64,000 bases of DNA. Origin: Linnemannia schmuckeri (taxonomy: Eukaryota; Mortierellomycota; Mortierellomycetes; Mortierellales; Mortierellaceae). The DNA lies in assembly GCA_029449235.1 (NCBI GenBank), contig JANATG010000020.1, positions 310,001 through 374,000 on the forward strand, in the 5' to 3' direction. The notes under the pieces are model-generated. The model had not been told where the DNA came from. It made no database searches and saw only the letters and a program-made list of their open reading frames with translations. Of this stretch, positions 34,549-45,766 are shown in pieces. Positions within the stretch are counted from its first letter, which is position 1. Every line of letters begins with the position of its first letter. The translations under genes were made by a program, and so were the position numbers.

Positions 34549-36883
34549 ATGGCTGAGACTACAAGCGTCAACGGAATTCACACAGTCGCAGAGGGAGACA
34601 AGAAGCGAAAATCACATCCTTCGCCTCTCCCCGAAGGACCAGGATCAATCGCTCTCACAACAGAACCCAAGCGACCAAAGACTGGAGATATCATGGAAAC
34701 CAGCAGCTTGCCACAAAAGAACACAGAGGTCACGCAGATGGAATTCAATGATACCCTCGCCAGCATCCTGCGCGTTGCCCAGAGCTTGGACAAGCACAAC
34801 GTTTTGACCACCGTCGTCCCAGCGAACGTCAATGGAGAGGCTGACGAGAACTCTATCGCAGCCATTCGGTCCAAACTTGGAGATGCACAATACACCAACG
34901 TTTTCGCGTTCAAGGTAAGACTTTGACCTATACTTTATGGCTATCGAGGATGCATACAACAATTGTACTAAAAACCACCAACTATCATATGACTCGATGA
35001 AAACCAGGATGACTTTGCCAAGATCTGCCAGCACGCGATTGCCACCAGCGCCCAATCATTGGAAAAACAGGAACACGCCCAGAAACTTCTTCAGCTCGTC
35101 TCAGCTCTCGTCAGCGACAAATCTCATTACACCATTCGTTCGCATGGCAAGAAGGTCCGGTCACGAGAGGAAAGTCAGGCAGCAACACCAGAGCGGAGCG
35201 GGAAAGTGGCGCTTTTTCAGAGAGGTCCTGAGGGCTTTGTGTTTTCGAGCAAGGCTGGCGTCAAAGAAGATAGTTTGGAGCCAGATGTAGCCAAGTTAGT
35301 CATTGTCCCTACAGCATCAGCTGCCAACCCACCATCACTGCACGACATCAACACCAGACCACGGCCTATGCCTCGTCTTTCTGATCAGGAAAAGAAGAAG
35401 ACTACTGGAGGTAAGGCGATTCACCATGTGGATTGACCTGAACGCTGAGGATGCATTTTGCTTGGCTTTGCAAGCATTGTCAAAGCTGCGAATTCTAAGC
35501 GTCGATATACTTTTCTGATATATAGTCGAGTACTGCAAGTACACGCCATTCACGTCATTTGCGCCATTCATCGATTCATCCAATGCCGAGCTCAATGCAG
35601 AGGACACGGCTACAGCATATACCGCACTCCAAGCAAAATACGCCAACAAGGTGTCAAAGGTTGCAAAGGAGTCAGAGGAGCAACGGACGGCAAAGACACA
35701 GCTCACCAGCATTTTGGACATCGCCAAGCAGTACCAGGATCAGGAAAAAGTCGTCGACCTGAAGGAGACCGACCTAGCATTCCTTTCAGATGATGGACTA
35801 GATGTCAAGAGCTTACTGCAGATTGCTAAAGCTTCCAAAACAGGCCAAGAGGATTTATCGCCCGTGGAAGCAATTCAGCGGAATGCGACCCTTCTCTATG
35901 AACTTTACAAGCTGCAGGAGGATAGGTTCGGATCCAAGGACCAAACAGTTGGAGCTCGCGAAATGGAAATTGGTAAGTTATCGTTCTATGGATTTGATAG
36001 ATGGTGTGAAGTTGACAGTAGATTCACCTGAATTAAGCTTCACACGTTTTTTCTCTTCTCCTTTCATAGCGGCGACGTTGCGCAACTCGTTGCTGAATAT
36101 GGCAAATCAGATTGCCCCTTCTAGTCTTGTTACATCGGAGGCAATCGAAGATGCTATGAGACGTATCCCCTACAAAGACCCATCCTTTGTCGGAACCCTG
36201 CCAGCAACAAAGCCATTCGCATTCCCCTCCAATTCGACTCGTAATGGACTGCCCCCAACTGCAACAGGATATCCTGTTCACAACCCCGTGGGCCACAAGC
36301 GGCCATTGCCACCAACCACCATCATACCTTCCGTCAGCGTCTCGCCTCATGTTAACATGACAGGAGGTTATCCCAACGTCCCACAGCCAACGCATCACGC
36401 ATATGCTGTTCCCCAACAACCAACACACCAAAAGACGTACACGCGACCGCGCTCGACAACCACCACGACTATCACATCATCCACATCCACGCCGGCAGCG
36501 CCACTGCAGGTCAGTGCCAATGGCGACGTTACCTTCAAGAAGAATTTTCACACCCTCGTCACCGTGTCTGGAGGAACACCCTCTCACTGGAGGCGAAACG
36601 ATTCTCAGATTCCATGCGCCAATTGCGGCACTCTAGTCTCACGTAAGCTCCCCCTTTTTTTTTATTTTCTTTAGTATTGTGTTAGCTATTCGTGTTTGGT
36701 GGATCCACTATGTATGCTAACTTACGTTTTACTTCTGATTTACTATTGATAGCTATCTGGCGGTTGGGTGTGCGCAACGAAAAGCTGTGCAATGCATGCG
36801 GACAATACAACAAGAAGTGGAATGGGCAGCACCGGCCTGTCACCTTGTTTCCGAACACTGTTACTCCCACCTTTAGAAAGTAG
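34549..36883 (+). CDS. GATA-type zinc-finger protein
   Basis: Exons 34549-34914, 35008-35410, 35526-35972, 36070-36642, 36753-36883; 639 aa. A single C-terminal GATA finger, CANC-x17-CNAC, is split by the last intron: CANCGTLVS in exon 4, then PIWRLGVRNEKLCNACG in exon 5, followed by a short basic tail (QYNKKWNGQHRP). The W-R-x(7)-L-CNACG core is intact. The N-terminal two thirds are helical and acidic/basic mixed (QSLDKHNVLTTVV, HAQKLLQLVSALVSD, KVALFQRGPEGFVFSSKAG, DLKETDLAFLSDDGLDVKSL), with a P/S/T-rich linker (VNMTGGYPNVPQPTHHAYAV) before the finger. KRKSHPSPLPEG and PKRPKTG near the N-terminus look like nuclear localisation signals. A finger at the extreme C-terminus with a long helical N-terminal half also occurs in chromatin-remodelling subunits, so it need not be a classical transcription factor. 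Confidence 0.87.
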
Positions 36884-37292
36884 ATAGTTACTCAGTCATC
36901 CCCTCAGGAGCAATAATTGGCATTTTTCATGCGCGTCTCTCTATCTCACGTTTTCTTTCTGTTTTTGCGTCAAGCCTTTTGCATATTTTTTTGGAAACTA
37001 CACGTGATCTAGTTAAGGGTAAGGTCTGATTATTTTTCCTTGATAAAAGTTTTTGGGGTTGACCAGATTAGGATCCTTCTCTCTCTCAATTCCATCAGAC
37101 TTGGTATGCACCACCTACGCATCTAGGACAACTTCGAAGGAGATCGTCCAGCGTCTACTCGGGACCTTTCTTTACGACGCTAATGTCAACAAGGGATCAA
37201 AAGAAACAGCTCATTCAGGAATGATCAAGGATCATCCTATTAACTCATGGATCATCCATCTCGACATTCGCCTGCAATAGAAATATTCAGCA
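36884..37292. promoter_or_regulatory. Intergenic / eL30 promoter region
   Basis: 409 bp upstream of the ribosomal protein gene; it must hold its promoter. A T-rich segment at 36950-37060 is followed by CTCTCTCTC near 37080. No gene seen. Confidence 0.45.
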
Positions 37293-38306
37293 ATGGCCCC
37301 TATCAACAAGAAGAAGGTTAAGTCCGGTGAGGGTATCAACTCCCGTTTGGCTCTTGTCATGAAGTCCGGCAAGTACCAGCTCGGTTACAAGTCCACCCTC
37401 AAGACCCTCCGTCAGGGAAAGTGTAAGTGGCTCTCTCGTTTTTGCTTTCCCTATCGCCGACTTGTCTTTTTGCGGCGTTTACGTTTTCTTTTAAAAAATT
37501 GGCTTGTACCGAGGGATAAACTGCTTTCTTTGGGCGATACTACCAGGATGGCAACACTCGACTTCATCGGGATGCTCATGGGGACATGACAAGGGAGGAT
37601 GTCCTGATCGGGATTGTCATTCAGATCCTGAATTTCAACATTCAGGTTTTTGGGTGACATTCTTGCACATTTACCTCTGTCTCAAAGAATCTATTTCTAC
37701 GCAGCAAATACACTTCTTATTTCTTTTCTTCTATTCCTTCCTCGGACAAGCCAATACTCTTTCTTTTGGTGACTGGAGCTCGCAAGGGCTGAGAACGTCC
37801 CAAAGACCTTTTTTCTCACCAATACCTATTTTCTTCTCTTCTTCTACCCGTATCTTCCCCTTGACTTCATTGGTTGCTTGTTACTTTTATTATTTCCACA
37901 CTTGTTGCAATTGTGGGGGTTATTATTGTGTGTTTTTGCTTCATTGTTATCATCTTTTGATATAACATTTGATTCCTGGACCTCAATAATTAGCCAAGTT
38001 GGTTATCCTCTCTGGTAACTGCCCCCCTCTTCGCAAGTCGGAGATTGAGTACTACGCCATGTTGTCCAAGACCGGTGTCCACCACTACACTGGCACCAAC
38101 GTTGAGCTCGGTACCGCCTGCGGAAAGTACTTCCGGTAAGTTTCCTAATATGCCTACGTGTCTTTTGTATGTAATTTTGCGTCGTATGTTTTTCTTTTAT
38201 AACAATTTACCTAACTCGTGACTCTTATTTTGTTTCTAATAGTGTCGGTGTCCTTTCCATCACCGATGCCGGTGACTCGGATATCATTGCCAAGACTGAG
38301 GCTTAA
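37293..38306 (+). CDS. RPL30: 60S ribosomal protein eL30
   Basis: Exons 37293-37422, 37994-38135, 38243-38306; 111 aa, the standard eL30 length. The protein reads MAPINKKKVKSGEGINSRLA, VMKSGKYQLGYKSTLKTLRQ, then SKLVILSGNCPPLRKSEIEY, YAMLSKTGVHHYTGTNVELG, and ends VGVLSITDAGDSDIIAKTEA; all are eL30 signatures. Exon 1 ends AAG-T before a GTAAGT donor, giving GKSK as in yeast. Intron 1 is 571 nt, about five times the local norm, as is common for ribosomal protein genes; it contains inverted repeats (separate entry). In yeast, L30 binds a kink-turn in its own pre-mRNA and blocks splicing, so feedback here is plausible but not shown. Codons are strongly biased to C in the third position, as expected for high expression. 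Confidence 0.98.
37586..37646 (+). promoter_or_regulatory. Paired inverted repeats in eL30 intron 1
   Basis: Two perfect stems can form: ATGACAA (37586-37592) with TTGTCAT (37614-37620), and CCTGAA (37627-37632) with TTCAGG (37641-37646). The first loop contains AGGATGTCCT, itself a small palindrome. Candidate structured RNA element; no named family recognised. Confidence 0.35.
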
Positions 38307-38400
38307 ATTTCCTTTGTTCTAAAAAAACGATGGAAAAAAACACTACCTTTTGTTTTTGAAACAGCATTTCGATTTCCCTCTGGGGGCGAAGTATGTGATG

Positions 38401-38406
38401 AATAAA
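38401..38406 (+). terminator. Candidate poly(A) signal, eL30
   Basis: AATAAA 95 nt past the eL30 stop in the 221-bp convergent interval with the next minus-strand gene. Confidence 0.45.
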
Positions 38407-38527
38407 TTGGGTCAACTTGAATATTCTTTTTTGCATTTTATCTGAATGTCGACCATCAAGTGTTTGTATGAGTGATGATGAGCGAGAAGAGGGTGGTTTA
38501 TTGTGAGGATTGGGTGACAAGGCAAGC

Positions 38528-40880
38528 TCAATACCGCGAACGCTTTTTGGACCGTTCGTCTCTGGATGATGATGACTGGGTTGGAGGGCTGCTACTCCTG
38601 CTGCGGCTGCTTTGTCGTCTTGATGAGGACCTGCTGCTGCTGTTGTGGCGACTCGAGGACTCGTGCTTGGATTTACTGCTACTGCTGTTGTTGCTGTAGT
38701 TCCTGCTGTGAGTTGAGGAGGATGACGAGAACTGGTGTGTTCTGTTTGGTCGACTCTCGGTCGTGTCTCTAGCCCTGCTTCGAGATGTCGATGGCCCTAC
38801 TGTTGTTATTGAAGAGGTTGGTGTACGAGAAGATCTTGAGCTTGTTGCTGCTGCGACCACGGAAGAAGACGGCGAGGAGCCAGCTCCATGTCTGTGACCA
38901 GATGTATCTCCCGCCGCGGCAGCAGCGCCCGAAGTCGACGACGGCTGATGTGAAGAAGACGAGGAGGAATCTTGAAGAACCCCGTCTTCGCGCCACTGTC
39001 CACGCCGTTCCTCCAGGTACCGCCCCATAAACTCTTCCTGTTCTTGCTCCAGACTCGGTAGTGGTCTTAGCCCCTTCTTCGATCGCAGTTGGTCGACTTC
39101 TTCTTTCAGGACCTTGAAATCGTGGTCGCGGAGTTGGGCCAGGTGCTGTGAAAGTTGGTCCCGTTCCTTTGTCAGCTGTGTCTCTGCATGGGTCACCTTT
39201 TAGAGGAGCGTCAAAGAACAGATGAGAAAAGAAGAGGATGAATAACAGATTGAGATATATGTGCTGTTAGTCTAAACTCTTCAAATAAAGGTTTGTTTTT
39301 TCAGTTCGTTTATGCTCAAGAAAAAACCTACAAGCTCAAGGTCCTTTTGGACTTGTTTGACCATGGCGATGTATCGATTCAGTTCTGAATGGAGCACCTT
39401 CCGCTCCGCTCGAACCTCATCCAGAACCGTCTGCTTCTCTTCTAGATTCTGCCCTGTCTGGAAGACCTGTTCTTTTAAATGCAGCAGATCCTCTTGACGT
39501 ATCCTAGTAAAAAAAAATGGTGGCGTTGGGAACAAGGGTGAATATTTGATTTAACGTAAAACGAAATTGTCTCGGGCGGTCGAGAGAGTGCACAATTATA
39601 AACGATTGAAGGAGCAGCAGGTTACTTCATTTGCTTGAGCTCCATGAGTTCAGCCATTCGCTCTTCTGCATCCTTTTCAACGATCGGGGGTTGTAAGCTT
39701 GAAGATTTCGTGCTGCCAAAAATCGACTTGGAGGACGCTGCGTGAGATGACGATGAGGATGCTGATGATGACTTGTTGCTTGACGAATATGATCCAGAAC
39801 CCTCTGCTTCCCTATGATTCAACAGCCCACAGCAAAACAAAAAACGATTAGATCTATCAGTCACTCGTTCCATTTGCTTTTTGTGCAACATTACAAATAA
39901 ATAAATAAATAAATAAAAGCGCCTTTTGTCGATTAGGATAATTACCTCCGCTCATGCCTGTGCTCATGCCTAGGTGGCGAATTAGTCTTGTTGAAGCGGA
40001 CAGTCTTTTTACGGATCTTAAGGTCTGGATCTGGTGGGCTTTTGAGTGCATCGTGGAAGAGCGACATATGGCTTGTAGGGATCGATAGTCGTGCGATACA
40101 GGGCGATGTATCACGCGAATTTCTGGGTGGCGGCGTTGATGGTAATCTCGCTGGTGTTAGTGCTGGTACTGATGCTGCTACAGGAGTTGATGAAGTTGAA
40201 CGTTGATCCTTCGGGTAATTTTGCTCTGGTGTTGATGCATGCGGAGGTAGTAGAAGCGGTACAGTTTCCGACGGTGGCGGCGGTGGTGAAGGGGTTGGCT
40301 CATCCGGAAATTGTATTTGAGCGTTGTCGTCTGTAGGATCAGGACTCAAGGCCGGACTGTGCTGATAAGATGAGCCGATAGTGTCGATCTCCATAGGTAT
40401 ATTATTTGGCTTGTCAAATTTGTAGGAGCGGCCGATGTCTCCTAGTACTAGAGACTGGTGCAAGTTGGGTCCAGCAGTGTGGACGACAGACGCATTTTTT
40501 TTTTGTGGGATTGTTGTCAAAATTTCTGAAGTGATTGCCCCATTCGATGACGATAGTGGTGGTGGCGGCCCTGTCAGAAGGTTTGAAGGTTCACCGATCC
40601 CATCCTGACTTGAAGGCGAAAGATACTCGTGTTGATAGGACGACGTGTCGCTATCGTTGAGCCGCGCTGATTGCCGATCCGTTGTGAGGACTTGTTGCAC
40701 GACAGGGTGACTTTCTGGTTGCTTCGCCTCAAATGTGTGCAGGGTATGGCGATCGCAGTCAGTGGTGGCGCTGGCACTAGTGGCGGCGGTAGTTGGACGG
40801 ATCGTTAGATCGGGCGAACGCTGCTGCTGCTGTTGTTGCTGCTGCTGTGCGGAGAGGCCACTGAATGCAGGATCCCACAT
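38528..40880 (-). CDS. Coiled-coil protein with PP1-docking motif, unknown function
   Basis: Exons 40880-39946, 39811-39626, 39503-39332, 39196-38528; 653 aa, phases exact. Family not recognised. The N-terminus starts MWDPAFSGLSAQ followed by nine Q, then a long S/P/T-rich region. Near residue 290-297 the sequence KKTVRFN fits the protein phosphatase 1 docking motif [RK]x[VI]xF. Exons 2-4 encode a long coiled coil (ERMAELMELKQMK, RQEDLLHLKEQVFQTGQNLE, LHSELNRYIAMVKQVQKDLE, TQLTKERDQLSQHLAQLRDH). The C-terminal 150 residues are S/R-rich (SSSRSSSRRQSSRSRSSS) and end RSKKRSRY, a likely nuclear signal and RS-like tail. The architecture suggests a PP1-regulatory or spindle/nuclear scaffold; that is inference. 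An (AAAT)n repeat lies in intron 1. Confidence 0.8.
39893..39917. repeat. (AAAT)n microsatellite in intron
   Basis: About five tandem AAAT units in intron 1 of the coiled-coil gene. Confidence 0.85.
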
Positions 40881-41405
40881 ATCCCAAGGGATTTAATTAG
40901 GTCCGATATTAATTCACGACCAGGGACGAATTGAAAAACAAAAATGTGGTCGTTGAAGAAAGAAAAGGACGCCAACCTAAAACTGTTAGTGGACGGGGTA
41001 AGAAGAAAGAATAAAAAGGAAGGAGTACAAGTACGGCACAATGCGCGGAAAAAGAAAAGAACGCAAGAGGCTTTTGGGGGATTGGGCAAGGGTGCGCGGG
41101 TGCGGTTCGACGTGTTTTGTGCAGGTGTATGGGTGTGGGGCTATGGGTGAGAATGGCCAATCGATGGATATGAAAGGTAAGTACGATACAAACAAAACAA
41201 GAGGATGTGGTCGAGGGGAAGAGGACCGAAAGGGAATGCATTTCAAAAGTGGGTGCGTTATTTCCCGCCCTCAAAACTTTCTTAAGTCACAAATGTAAGT
41301 TGGCGCTTTATTTCCACACACATTTTCTCGGACCTGGCAGGCACAAACAAAAGGGATCAGCTCCTGCATCGTCTAATCCTCACAGACACACATCAGACAT
41401 ATACC
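40881..41405. promoter_or_regulatory. Divergent promoter: coiled-coil gene / MRPL35
   Basis: 525 bp between divergent starts. Direct coding content was not found; the short open frames here lack support. Confidence 0.5.
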
Positions 41406-42006
41406 ATGGCATCCTTCATTCGATCAACAATGGGTATGAGGAGTGCAACAGAAAATAGCATCAAGTATTCTACAGGATATGTGCAGGAGTTAGTAGGTGA
41501 ATTCAGGGACTGACGACAATACCGCCTGACTTCCTTCTACAACACTAGCTCTCGCCTGGAGTCCTCTCAAGTCCACAGTCTTTGCAGCAGTATCGCGCCC
41601 CGCTACATCATTACCTGCTACCGCCTCCCCCGCCACTTCTACTCTCTGCAATGCCGTCCGCCACATGAGCTACAAACTCAAGACCAACTCTGCCGCCAAG
41701 AAGAGGTAATTAAACCAATTGCCCTGTCCCTGAAGACTGACCTTACGATCAAGGAGCAAGCGAAACATGGATCCCTTCTGTGCAGAGGCAGTACCGACGT
41801 ATTTTAACACCTACTGACCGATTCTCATTTCCTAACGACAAACTAGATTCGTCGCCCTTCCTTCAGGAAAGTTCAAGCACTGGAGATCAGGAAAGCGCCA
41901 CATCAACACCGGCATGGATCGCGGTCGTCTTAACAAGGCTGGTATCGCCTCCTTCGCCACCCCTCGCCAGTCGAAGCACTTGCGTCGCTTGATGCCCTAC
42001 GCCTAA
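41406..42006 (+). CDS. MRPL35: Mitochondrial ribosomal protein bL35m
   Basis: Large-subunit mitoribosomal protein. Exons 41406-41433, 41549-41705, 41847-42006; 114 aa. The bL35 core is clear: SYKLKTNSAAKKRF (joined over intron 2), PSGKFKHWRSGKRHINT, then GRLNKAGIASFATPRQSKHL and RRLMPYA at the end. The first 60 residues (MASFIRSTMG, then A/S/T/R-rich sequence with almost no acidic residues) look like a mitochondrial presequence. The 28-nt first exon was chosen because its ATG reads straight into the presequence through a GTATGA donor. Stop-to-stop distance to the convergent ZIP gene is 240 bp. Confidence 0.92.
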
Positions 42007-42246
42007 AGGAAAGAACATTGGGACATTAGGACCGCATTTCATTGCTCAGGGAACCGGATGGGTGCTCCACCGTTCAAATTGAAGACAGCATAGATAACGA
42101 GCAAATTTTCATAAAGTAATATATTCAGTACAACAACAAGTTTTATATGAGTTCGATGCATGAAATACAAAGGCAAAGAAATAATAACAACAGAAAAGGG
42201 TGAGAAAAGGGAAACAGGGGGTATAACTTCTAGGATGATTTTTTGT

Positions 42247-43581
42247 CTAATGTTCATGGTCGACGGAGAGGATCAATGGCACAACCATGCCCCCAATAAC
42301 ACAGAGCACATCCACCACCGAAAGACCCTTGTCTCCACCAGCACCTCCAACGCTGTATCCCGATCCAGAGCTCTTCTCCGTGTTGTTCATCTCGGACATC
42401 ACATGCATAGCCACATACAGGAATGTACCTCCAGAGAACAAAAGCAGCATGCCGGTCCACCAATGCAACGAAGCCTCCTCGTGATGGCCGCTGAGCTGGA
42501 TAAAAATGTAGGTCAGAAGAGCGCCGATGGGGGCGGCAAGGGCAAAGATGCCGACTTGCTGGCGAGTCTGTCGACGAGAGAATCCATGCTGCAACAACAC
42601 AGTAGATAGTCCGAAAGCGGCGGGGGCCTTGTGCAACATGATGGCAAGGAAGACAATGAAGCGCAACTCGGGACGGGAGGCAGAGGCTCCCAGAGCAATC
42701 CCATCTGCAGCAGCATGAACGACCAATCCGATAGTGATGGGGTTACCACGCTTCTTTCCACCACCGGCGTTCATTCCGGCAGCCGAAGGCATCCGAATAT
42801 TGTTGTCGTCCAGCTGAAGGTTGTGCAGCTCTGTAAAATCGGCGACAGAGACGTGGTTATTATGGCTGTGTGCATGAGTTGGGCCCATCTGGTCGATCAA
42901 GAACATCAGGATGAATCCCGACAACAAGGCCAGACCAATGTACTTGTGCGCGTCGTCCTCCTCTTCCTCCTCTTCCTCCTCTTCTTCACCGTTGTTGTCG
43001 GCATGTCCTGCATCCTGACGCTCAGAGTCGTTATCAATGTCCTCCTCCTGCTCCTGATCCGCGGGCTTTTGAGCGACGGCATCTTCCTCCTCTCCAACCT
43101 CCTGACGCTTGGCAATAGACGCGCGGTCCTCCATAAGTGTTGCAGCCATGTTGTCCTCGAATGAAGTGGCCTTGGCCTCCGCTTCGTGCAAGAAGCGATC
43201 ACCGGCAAGACGAGGGTGGTTGGCAGCCAAGACGACAACGTCCTCTTGACGCTTGATCAATCCAGCAGCATCGGCGATGTCAGCAGCGGTGTCGGAGAGG
43301 GCGAATGCACGCTTGATAGGTTTGTTGTGTCCATTGATTCCTGATGCTGGAGGAAGCTGTGCTGAGGGCAACTTTTCTGACTTGGGAGTGCTATAGAGGG
43401 TCTCGATGCCCTCAGGGATGATAACGACGAGCGACGTTCCGACAAGGAGCCCAACACCGAAATTAGAGATGAGCTTGAGACGGTCTTCGGAGAGGTGGAA
43501 GGAGAGAGGAACGTTTCCTGCCAAAAAAGAGGCGATCAGCATGGCGATGCATAACAGGATAAGACTGAAAAAGGGATCCAT
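42247..43581 (-). CDS. ZIP9-type zinc transporter
   Basis: Metal importer of the ZIP family, closest in pattern to animal SLC39A9 (ZIP9) and yeast Atx2, which act in Golgi/secretory membranes. Single exon, 444 aa. N-terminal segments are SLILLCIAMLIASFLAGNVP and ISNFGVGLLVGTSLVVIIPE; after a long variable loop, YIGLALLSGFILMFLIDQ; the metal-binding helices ITIGLVVHAAADGIALGAS and IMLHKAPAAFGLSTVLL carry the HxxxDG and HKxPxxxG signatures. A His-rich HAHSHNNH loop precedes them. The loop between TM2 and TM3 (about residues 65-215) is unusually long and acidic, with an E-run and three dibasic KR sites (residues 90-91, 110-111, 158-159) that look like Kex2 cleavage sites. The absence of introns contrasts with most neighbours. 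Confidence 0.93.
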   Translation of the reverse strand: MDPFFSLILLCIAMLIASFLAGNVPLSFHLSEDRLKLISNFGVGLLVGTSLVVIIPEGIETLYSTPKSEKLPSAQLPPASGINGHNKPIKRAFALSDTAADIADAAGLIKRQEDVVVLAANHPRLAGDRFLHEAEAKATSFEDNMAATLMEDRASIAKRQEVGEEEDAVAQKPADQEQEEDIDNDSERQDAGHADNNGEEEEEEEEEEDDAHKYIGLALLSGFILMFLIDQMGPTHAHSHNNHVSVADFTELHNLQLDDNNIRMPSAAGMNAGGGKKRGNPITIGLVVHAAADGIALGASASRPELRFIVFLAIMLHKAPAAFGLSTVLLQHGFSRRQTRQQVGIFALAAPIGALLTYIFIQLSGHHEEASLHWWTGMLLLFSGGTFLYVAMHVMSEMNNTEKSSGSGYSVGGAGGDKGLSVVDVLCVIGGMVVPLILSVDHEH

Positions 43582-44338
43582 CTTGATGTAGGCAGGGGGA
43601 GTGGATGAGCAGTTGGTTGATCAGGGCAAAAGAAGGTTGTTGGACAGATGGTTTAAAGAAGTGCGATGTGACAAAGCAGGACGACGGTTGGGGCTGCAAA
43701 CGTGGTTTTCCTGCTGTTTAAGAGAAACGATCTGTTGTTTGAATCAGATGACTGGAGATGTCAGAGCGTGGCAGGCTCTGTATGAGAGGCGGGAATGGGG
43801 GAAGGCGAGGCGACGAGGGATCGTGATGACAAGGCCCTCGATGGTGGGGTGTGTTTCTGAGTGTGAGTATGGTAATAAGAGAGAAAGGATGGATGTGTGA
43901 TGATGAAACGGCAAACAGGTAAGGGAACAGCCCTCTGTCCTTTGTGTGACCCTTAACGGACATTGATTGATTGATCCAACGACACGAATCATAAAACACA
44001 TTGAACCATCTCAACGACCGTACGCACTCCCATATCGAATAGTAGCTGGAGTACTCTCACAATCGCATCGTTTTAGGTACATAGGTAAAACCCCTTGTCT
44101 ACTCATCAAGAAAAAGCCGCCCTTAGGCAATATTACTCAAAGGAAGAAAGAAAAATGCGCCCCAGTTATTGTCAAATATTATGGATCTTTTTCCGAGTAG
44201 CCTTGACTTACACGTCAGTATAACGGACAGAGCCTGCTTACAGGTATACATGTTCAAGAAGCGGATTGTCTCTAGATGGTTATATTGTTTGCTATTGTTA
44301 TTCTTGTTTTTTTTCATTTCTTTGTATGTGGCTGGATC
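43582..44338. other. Intergenic: ZIP9 promoter and PAM17 3' flank
   Basis: 757 bp. No coding region supported; the first 120 bp are leader-like for the minus-strand ZIP gene. Confidence 0.5.
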
Positions 44339-45215
44339 TTAAACGTAGAATGTAGACTTGCGGCGGAACTCGCGCTGCTTTCTCAACCAGGAACGATACT
44401 CGCTCACAGACTTGATCTTCTCGCCGTAGTAGTCTGGGATGGGGTTGCTGATAGAGTTGGCAGCAGGGTCAGCGCGGTTCCTGGCAATGTGCTTGAGGAA
44501 CTCCGTGTCCATCTGTTGGAATGAACGATGAAAACATGTGAGTATATCTGCTTTTAAATCGTGCGTGATACCTAACACGCGACCATTCACTTCCAGATCT
44601 TCCTGATTGTCAATAATAATGCAAGTCCACTTGTTTTGAAGTTTAGGCCTGTTTCGATGCCAATGTCCATGTCCACGTCCATATGCTTCCATGTGTGCGT
44701 CCTTCAATGATTCACGCATATTTGACACAAGTTCCAAAATTGTTCCTTACTCTGTCGACAAGGGGCTTGGCCCTGGAGTTTGCGGCTCTGAAGACACTGT
44801 TTCCGATGACGGGACCCATAGCCAATCCGACAAGTCCCGCTGCAACGGTACCGATACCGTAGACGATAACTTGGTCCATGCCAAAGATAGGAGTAGGGTC
44901 GAAATCTCTCTGAGCAAAGTAGTATCCAGCACCGAGCAAACTGACAAGGGCCGAGGGAACCATGAAGGCGCGCTCGTAGTTGCGGCGAGTCTTGCGGAGC
45001 GCAAAGTATGTATTCCAGTCCATGGTCTCGCGTTGCTGTTCACCGGCAGCCTTGGAGCTGTTGGCTTGAGCGTTCTTGGCGGGGGACGAAGCTGTCAAGA
45101 AGCGTCGGGATCCGGGTGTGATGGTGGAAGTGGTGGTGGTTGAGGTCCTGGCGAAGCATGCGCGTGGGACGGCGCGCCCAGTCATGAGCGACATTCTGAT
45201 TGCTGCGGTGGCCAT
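44339..45215 (-). CDS. PAM17: Pam17, presequence translocase-associated motor subunit
   Basis: Inner-membrane protein that helps organise the TIM23-associated import motor. Exons 45215-44751 and 44512-44339; 212 aa. The N-terminus (MATAAIRMSLMTGRAVPRAC, R/S/T-rich, no acidic residues) is a mitochondrial presequence. The core has the Pam17 pattern: MDWNTYFALRKTRRNYERAF, two membrane segments (MVPSALVSLLGAGYYFA and VIVYGIGTVAAGLVGLAMGP), then FLKHIARNRADPAANSISNP and IPDYYGEKIKSVSEYRSWLR. The intron lies between LVDR and MDTEFLKHI with GTAAGG / CAACAG sites. Length matches the family (about 200 aa). Confidence 0.95.
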
Positions 45216-45766
45216 GGCTGTGTGTGTGATGGTTGATTGTTGAGCTGTTGGTGAACAAAGAAGCGGAAATGACGATTTTGAAAGCTGTGGAGGATCAACA
45301 CGGAGCTAAAAAAAAATGTGCGTGCCGTAGATGATTCGATCGCAAATACTGCACTTATCAGCTTTGTCAGGGACAACTCTAAAAGGAAAATGAACGGCCG
45401 CATGACAGTGTCAAGGCTCCTGCAGCAATAACGGACGCTAAATAGGATACATTGACGAGTGCCGTGAGTCTATTACATGGCTATGGGCCATTTGGCGTCC
45501 ATGTGCGCGTGAGATAGCAGCAATAGTGTCATCAGTCCATCAGCAGCGTAGCTGGTCATTGCTAGGAGGCTGAGACTGAGACCATCAATTAGGTGATCAA
45601 TCGTACCAGGTGGCAGGCACAATCAAAGGGGTCTATTAGGACGAAGCAAGAAAGGGCATCTTCCTTAGTGTCATATAATTCGTTATACATGACCTCATAC
45701 CTCAAGTGAGTCGGAAGCATGTTTTCACCTGTACCATTGTTGTATTTTGGGACTGAAGGAAAAATA
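45216..45766. other. Intergenic, PAM17 promoter side
   Basis: 551 bp with no coding region supported. Confidence 0.5.
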
